DNA of 9,281 bases from Prevotellaceae bacterium. GTDB lineage: Bacteria; Bacteroidota; Bacteroidia; Bacteroidales; Bacteroidaceae. Shown piece after piece: positions 5,229 to 9,281 of the stretch (its first letter is position 1; every line of letters starts with the position of its first letter). The notes under the pieces were generated by a model. That model saw nothing but the letters and a program-made list of their open reading frames with translations. It was not told the origin of the DNA and ran no database searches. The stretch lies in assembly GCA_031262265.1 (NCBI GenBank), contig JAISIB010000163.1, forward strand, positions 1 to 9,281, in the 5' to 3' direction. The position numbers and the translations under genes are program-made.

Positions 5229-8060
5229 ATGCAAGAAATAGAAAGCATACAGGTATATGGCGCGCGTGTCCATAACTTAAAAGATATCGACGTCACCATT
5301 CCACGCAACACCCTGACAGTGATCACCGGCCTCAGCGGTAGTGGAAAATCTTCATTGGCATTCGATACGATCTTTGCCGAAGGGCAACGCCGATACATTG
5401 AAACTTTCTCGGCTTACGCACGTAATTTTCTCGGCAATCTGGAACGTCCCGACGTCGATCAGATTACGGGACTCAGCCCCGTAATTTCCATAGAGCAGAA
5501 AACGACTAATCACAACCCGCGTTCTACCGTCGGCACTACGACCGAAATATATGATTATTTGCGCCTGCTCTATGCGCGCGCCGGCGAGGCGTATGATTAC
5601 GTAACGGGCGAGAAGATGATCAAATATACCGAAGAGCAACTCTTGGAACTGATACTCCACACGTATGATGGGCGCAAAACCTATGTATTGGCTCCGGTCG
5701 TACGCGCCCGTAAGGGACACTACAAAGAACTCTTTGAAAGTATTCGCAAAAAAGGCTTTCTCAACGTACGCGTAGACGGTGTTCTGCAAGAAATCCGGCC
5801 GGGTATGAAACTGGATCGATACAAGAATCACGACGTCGAAGTCGTTATCGACAAGTTGCTCGTAAGTTATAAAGACGAGGCGCGTCTCAAAAAAACAATT
5901 GCCGATGCATTGCATACGGGAGACGGTTTGTTGATGATTTTTGACGTTGAGAAAAACGAAATACATCATTACAGCAAGCGACTAATGTCCCCCGTATCGG
6001 GACTTTCCTATAAGGAAGCCGCACCGCACAACTTTTCGTTTAACTCGCCGCAAGGCGCATGTCCGAAATGCAAGGGGCTGGGAGTCATCAACTGCATGGA
6101 TCTGGACAAAATAATCCCCAATCGTTTGGTTTCTATCTATGATGGTGGTATCGCCCCATTGGGAAAGTATAAAAACACCGTGATCTTTTGGCAAATAGAA
6201 ACCTTATTGTCCCGATATGAAGCGACCTTGCGCACGCCGATTAAGGATTTGTCCGACGAAGTCATTGATGAGATTTTCTACGGCAGCGACGAACGGTTAA
6301 GATTGAAAGCAAGTATGACCGGCGCATCCATTGATTATTATACGACGTTCGAGGGTGTAATCAAATATATCCAGTTGATACGCGAACGGGAAAGTTCGGC
6401 TATCGCACAACGGTGGGCGGAACAATTTTCCCATACGACCGTTTGTCCCGAGTGCGGAGGCGCGCGTCTCAACAAAGAGGCACTTTCCTACCGGATATAT
6501 GACAAAAATATCTACGAACTATCTTGTATGGATATTACCGAGTTGTACGAGTGGTTGCAGCACGTAGAAATTTTTCTATCCGATAAGCAACGAAAAATAG
6601 CCGCCGAGATACTCAAAGAAATTCGTACGCGCTTGCATTTTCTGTTGGATGTGGGGTTAGATTATCTATCGCTGAGTAGAAGTTCGGTTGGCTTGTCGGG
6701 CGGCGAGAGCCAGCGTATCCGATTAGCGACGCAGATAGGCTCACAATTGGTAAATGTCCTTTATATTCTGGACGAGCCGAGTATCGGCTTGCACCAGCGT
6801 GATAACTTACGCCTGATAAATGCCTTGAAAGCTCTGCGCGATATCGGCAATTCGGTCGTCGTCGTAGAGCACGATAAGGACATGATGCTCAACGCCGACT
6901 ATGTGATAGATATGGGACCGAAGGCCGGAAGGCTGGGAGGCGAAGTCGTATTTGCCGGAACGCCGAAGGATATGTTACTAACGGACACGCTAACCACCCG
7001 CTACCTGAACGGGAAAAAAAGTATTGAGATTCCGACCAAACGTCGCACCGGCAACGGGCATACCATTAAGCTATTCGGAGCGCGCGGCAACAATCTGAAA
7101 AGCGTCAACGTGGAATTTCCGTTAGGCATGCTCATCTGCGTGACCGGCGTGTCCGGTAGCGGGAAGTCTACGCTGATTAACGAAACGCTTCACCCGATTC
7201 TTTCCAAACGTTTCTATCGCTCGCTGCAAGACCCGCTTGCGTATGACAATATCGAAGGCGTAGAGTACATTGACAAAGTCGTAGACGTAGACCAAGCACC
7301 GCTCGGGCGAACGCCGCGTTCTAATCCCGCTACATATACGGGTATCTTCACGGACATTCGTAACTTGTTCGTCGAACTACCCGAAGCGAAGATACGCGGA
7401 TATAAGCCGGGTCGTTTCTCTTTCAACGTGAAGGGTGGACGATGCGAGACATGTTCGGGCAATGGATACAAGACTATCGAAATGAACTTCTTGCCCGACG
7501 TGTACGTGCCTTGTGAAGTGTGTCACGGCAAGCGATATAATCGAGAAACGCTTGAAGTCAGATTCAAGGGAAAGTCCATTGCCGACGTATTGGACATGAC
7601 TATCAACCAAGCCGTTGAGTTTTTCGAGAATGTGCCCCAGATACTTGGGAAAATAAAGGTCTTGCAGGAGGTAGGATTAGGATATATTAAACTCGGACAG
7701 CCGTCGACCACTCTATCCGGCGGCGAAAGTCAACGCGTGAAGCTGGCTACCGAACTTTCCAAGAAAGATACCGGAAAGACGCTCTATATCTTGGACGAAC
7801 CAACGACCGGCTTGCATTTCGAAGATATTCGCATATTGCTCGGAGTCATAAACAAATTGGTAGAACGAGGTAACACGGTGATCATCATAGAGCATAATAT
7901 GGACGTAATAAAGGTGGCCGATTATATTATTGACATGGGACCGGAAGGCGGACGCGGCGGCGGTGAAATTTTGAGCGCGGGAACGCCCGAACAAGTGGCG
8001 CAAAGCGACAAAGGATATACGCCGCGCTTCCTCATAGAAGAGTTGGGGATGAAAAAATAA
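5229..8060 (+). CDS. uvrA: Excinuclease ABC subunit UvrA
   Basis: UvrA is the damage-sensing ATPase of nucleotide excision repair. A UvrA dimer loads UvrB at bulky lesions before UvrC incision. From the ATG at 5229 the protein has 943 residues, the usual size. The frame is open back to 5049, but that would add 60 unconserved residues, overlap comEC and include the promoter; MQEIESIQVYGARVHNLK is the family N-terminus. Two ABC domains are complete: Walker A 34-42 (GLSGSGKSS) and 640-648 (GVSGSGKST), signatures LSGGESQR 489-496 and 829-836, Walker B LYILDEP 511-517 and 852-858. Zinc-binding cysteines are intact: CPKC 278-281 with CPEC 406-409, and CETC 739-742 with CEVC 762-765. It has its own promoter and ends in a strong hairpin terminator. 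No key residue is missing. Confidence 0.98.
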   Translation: MQEIESIQVYGARVHNLKDIDVTIPRNTLTVITGLSGSGKSSLAFDTIFAEGQRRYIETFSAYARNFLGNLERPDVDQITGLSPVISIEQKTTNHNPRSTVGTTTEIYDYLRLLYARAGEAYDYVTGEKMIKYTEEQLLELILHTYDGRKTYVLAPVVRARKGHYKELFESIRKKGFLNVRVDGVLQEIRPGMKLDRYKNHDVEVVIDKLLVSYKDEARLKKTIADALHTGDGLLMIFDVEKNEIHHYSKRLMSPVSGLSYKEAAPHNFSFNSPQGACPKCKGLGVINCMDLDKIIPNRLVSIYDGGIAPLGKYKNTVIFWQIETLLSRYEATLRTPIKDLSDEVIDEIFYGSDERLRLKASMTGASIDYYTTFEGVIKYIQLIRERESSAIAQRWAEQFSHTTVCPECGGARLNKEALSYRIYDKNIYELSCMDITELYEWLQHVEIFLSDKQRKIAAEILKEIRTRLHFLLDVGLDYLSLSRSSVGLSGGESQRIRLATQIGSQLVNVLYILDEPSIGLHQRDNLRLINALKALRDIGNSVVVVEHDKDMMLNADYVIDMGPKAGRLGGEVVFAGTPKDMLLTDTLTTRYLNGKKSIEIPTKRRTGNGHTIKLFGARGNNLKSVNVEFPLGMLICVTGVSGSGKSTLINETLHPILSKRFYRSLQDPLAYDNIEGVEYIDKVVDVDQAPLGRTPRSNPATYTGIFTDIRNLFVELPEAKIRGYKPGRFSFNVKGGRCETCSGNGYKTIEMNFLPDVYVPCEVCHGKRYNRETLEVRFKGKSIADVLDMTINQAVEFFENVPQILGKIKVLQEVGLGYIKLGQPSTTLSGGESQRVKLATELSKKDTGKTLYILDEPTTGLHFEDIRILLGVINKLVERGNTVIIIEHNMDVIKVADYIIDMGPEGGRGGGEILSAGTPEQVAQSDKGYTPRFLIEELGMKK

Positions 8061-8089
8061 AAAGAGCGTCGCATGCGCGACGCTCTTTT
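8060..8089. terminator. Bidirectional intrinsic terminator between uvrA and the lipoprotein gene
   Basis: AAAAGAGCGTCGC (8060-8072) and GCGACGCTCTTTT (8077-8089) form a perfect 13-bp stem around ATGC. The core is GC-rich and each side ends in a run of A or T, so it works as a terminator in either direction. The stem begins on the last base of the uvrA stop codon and lies 19 bases beyond the stop of the convergent lipoprotein gene. Confidence 0.92.
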
Positions 8090-8108
8090 GCTAAAATACG
8101 TGTTTGTC

Positions 8109-8567
8109 TTACCACAACATAGCCGTGCCGTCGTCGGTAATCGTAACGAGTTTGGTCGTCTGACCGTTGTTCTCGGCACTCCATGTACGCGAAGTTTTAT
8201 CATACGACAGATCCATCTGCATATCATCCTTGCTGATCGTGTATCCGTCCTCGTTGGTGCGCACCAGATAGTCGCCGTTTTCGCCTTTCATCGTTTTTTC
8301 TGTGCCTACTTCACTGGCTGCGATCGGATTTTCGTCTGTCCAAAACTCAATAGAATTGAGCACAAGCACATCTGCCAGTACGGTAATCTCATACACCGGT
8401 ACGATGTGACAAGCGATAAAGATCAATTCGTTCACAAACTTGTCGCCGACACTCTTATTCCAGTCCAATACTTTGTTTGTCAGTGCAAAAGAACCAATGC
8501 ACGAACTTAGTAGTATGCTTCCGCCCATTAGGCATGCCACTACCAAAGAGAATTTGTTTTTCTTCAT
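8109..8567 (-). CDS. DUF3332-like lipoprotein
   Basis: This 152-residue protein begins with a lipoprotein signal: MKKNK, a hydrophobic core, and the lipobox LSSC with Cys23 as the lipidated residue. It should therefore be anchored in the inner or outer membrane. After the cysteine comes GSFALTNKVLDWNKSVGDKF, then a second hydrophobic stretch (about 48-72) that may insert in the membrane, ending in NSIEFW. The last ~65 residues are hydrophilic and look like a small beta-rich domain. The pattern around the lipobox and NSIEFW matches what I recall of the DUF3332 family, which has no established function. That assignment comes from memory of the family and was not searched. The gene is monocistronic, convergent with uvrA and divergent from the gene at 8801. 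Confidence 0.85.
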   Translation of the reverse strand: MKKNKFSLVVACLMGGSILLSSCIGSFALTNKVLDWNKSVGDKFVNELIFIACHIVPVYEITVLADVLVLNSIEFWTDENPIAASEVGTEKTMKGENGDYLVRTNEDGYTISKDDMQMDLSYDKTSRTWSAENNGQTTKLVTITDDGTAMLW

Positions 8568-8602
8568 ACGTATTCCGTTTATGAATTTGGTTAATATCCC
8601 TG

Positions 8603-8610
8603 CAAATGTA
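8603..8610 (-). promoter_or_regulatory. Putative -7 box for the lipoprotein gene
   Basis: On the minus strand this reads TACATTTG, an exact TAnnTTTG match. CTTG (minus strand, 8629-8632) lies 18 bases upstream as a 3-of-4 match to the -33 TTTG. Transcription would begin near 8596, about 28 bases before the start codon. Confidence 0.55.
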
Positions 8611-8685
8611 CAAACAAATTTTAAAGAACAAGGAGAGATCGTATTTTTTCTCCGTCAGATAATCCGAGAAGAAACCTTGATAATT

Positions 8686-8712
8686 TGCGCAGATGCTTTG
8701 TTAATCTGCGCA
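8686..8712. repeat. 9-bp perfect inverted repeat TGCGCAGAT / ATCTGCGCA
   Basis: Arms 8686-8694 and 8704-8712 are exact reverse complements around a 9-base AT-rich centre. The arm centres are 18 bases apart, nearly two helical turns, which suits a dimeric DNA-binding protein. The repeat lies between two divergent promoters, about 36 bases upstream of the -33 box for the gene at 8801. There is no T run, so it is unlikely to be a terminator. The regulator is unknown. Confidence 0.5.
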
Positions 8713-8748
8713 CAACCGATGATAATCGGACGGCTTTTCCGCTGATTG

Positions 8749-8780
8749 TTTGGTGAAACAGGAATAATCGCGTAATTTTG
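8749..8780 (+). promoter_or_regulatory. Bacteroides-type promoter for the DUF3805-like gene
   Basis: TTTG at 8749-8752 is followed after exactly 20 bases by TAATTTTG at 8773-8780. Both elements match the Bacteroides -33/-7 consensus with correct spacing, making this the best promoter in the window. Transcription would begin near 8787, 14 bases before the ATG at 8801. Confidence 0.75.
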
Positions 8781-8800
8781 TATCTGCTAAATTTTCAGCT

Positions 8801-9281
8801 ATGGATCAGAAGAAATTTATCTCGCCGCATGCTTGGTTTTCCTTGCAATATCCGCACGACTGGCACGAATTTGAGGACGAAGCCGATACCTTCTTGTTTT
8901 ATAATCCCGACAAGTGGACGGGAAACTTCCGCATCTCGGCATTAAAAGAGGAGAACATTCCCGATTTCGGGCATGTCTTTGTCACCGGTGAGTTGAAAAG
9001 TTCGCTTGCTGAACCGCGAACGGTCGGTAACATGCCTTGCGCTTACACCCGCACGGAGTTCTGGGAAGACGGCACGTACGTTACGCACAAGTGGATTATA
9101 GGCTTGGAGAATATGGGCTTCGTATGTAGCTTTACGACTACGTTGCAGGGAGATATACGAGTGGCCGAGCGTATGATCTCCTCTATTGAAGTCCGTAAGG
9201 ACGGCGAAAAATATCCGCCGGAAGTAATTCCCGTACGCGTAGTCGAAGAATTTGAAGTGGACGAAGCCTGTCGTCGCGTGG
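8801..9281 (+). CDS. DUF3805-like protein (3' end outside window)
   Basis: The frame opens with ATG at 8801, just after a good promoter, and stays open for 160 codons to the window edge. The N-terminus is MDQKKFISPHAWFSLQYP, with no signal peptide or membrane segment, so the protein is probably cytosolic. It is rich in aromatic residues in short beta-strand-like runs: FLFYNPDKWTGNFRISALK, then TRTEFWEDGTYVTHKWIIGL and FVCSFTTTLQG. This fits what I recall of DUF3805, a domain of unknown function found mainly in Bacteroidetes and often followed by DUF3806; a second domain may lie beyond the edge. The name rests on recognition of the WFSLQYP and NFRISA patterns and was not checked by search. Confidence 0.8.
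   Translation, partial: MDQKKFISPHAWFSLQYPHDWHEFEDEADTFLFYNPDKWTGNFRISALKEENIPDFGHVFVTGELKSSLAEPRTVGNMPCAYTRTEFWEDGTYVTHKWIIGLENMGFVCSFTTTLQGDIRVAERMISSIEVRKDGEKYPPEVIPVRVVEEFEVDEACRRV

Noticed and set aside
5352..5969. 205-codon open frame on the minus strand opposite uvrA
   Set aside because: It is a shadow of the uvrA coding frame with no recognisable protein features.
8073..8510. 145-codon plus-strand frame opposite the lipoprotein gene
   Set aside because: The opposite strand has a lipobox, a fitting promoter and family-like sequence; this frame begins inside the terminator hairpin and has none of these.
1..9281. CRISPR array, tRNA/rRNA, riboswitch, insertion sequence or toxin-antitoxin pair
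   Set aside because: I looked for regular repeats, conserved RNA motifs, transposase motifs and small paired ORFs on both strands and saw none.

Overview
The window is ordinary chromosomal DNA of a member of Bacteroidetes, most likely order Bacteroidales. Two things support this. The protein variants are those of that phylum: MnmE with a GETNVGKST P-loop, a ~290-residue uridine-phosphorylase-like enzyme beside mnmE, and small DUF3332- and DUF3805-like proteins. In addition, four intergenic spaces carry the Bacteroides-type promoter -7 box TAnnTTTG. I cannot name the genus. Most genes are housekeeping genes, and I see no CRISPR array, RNA gene, transposase or integrase in the window.

Layout. 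Bases 1-380 hold the 3' end of an ABC-F ATPase gene (+) that runs in from the left. After a 133-base spacer comes mnmE (-, tRNA wobble-uridine modification), which lies 12 bases downstream of a uridine-phosphorylase-like gene (-); these two probably form one transcript. A short divergent control region with two facing -7 boxes in a perfect inverted repeat separates them from rpe (+, pentose phosphate pathway). A shortened comEC-like membrane protein gene (+) follows rpe after 22 bases. uvrA (+, nucleotide excision repair) has its own promoter, and its true start is at 5229. uvrA ends in a strong symmetrical terminator shared with a convergent DUF3332-like lipoprotein gene (-). A divergent promoter region then leads to a DUF3805-like gene (+) that runs off the right end.

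Functionally this is a mosaic of core genes (nucleoside salvage, tRNA modification, sugar phosphate metabolism, DNA uptake, DNA repair). It does not look like a dedicated system. The parts most worth a second look are the junction between the ABC-F gene and the 3' end of mnmE, which is a known island integration site in other bacteria, and the regulatory architecture of the three promoter regions.
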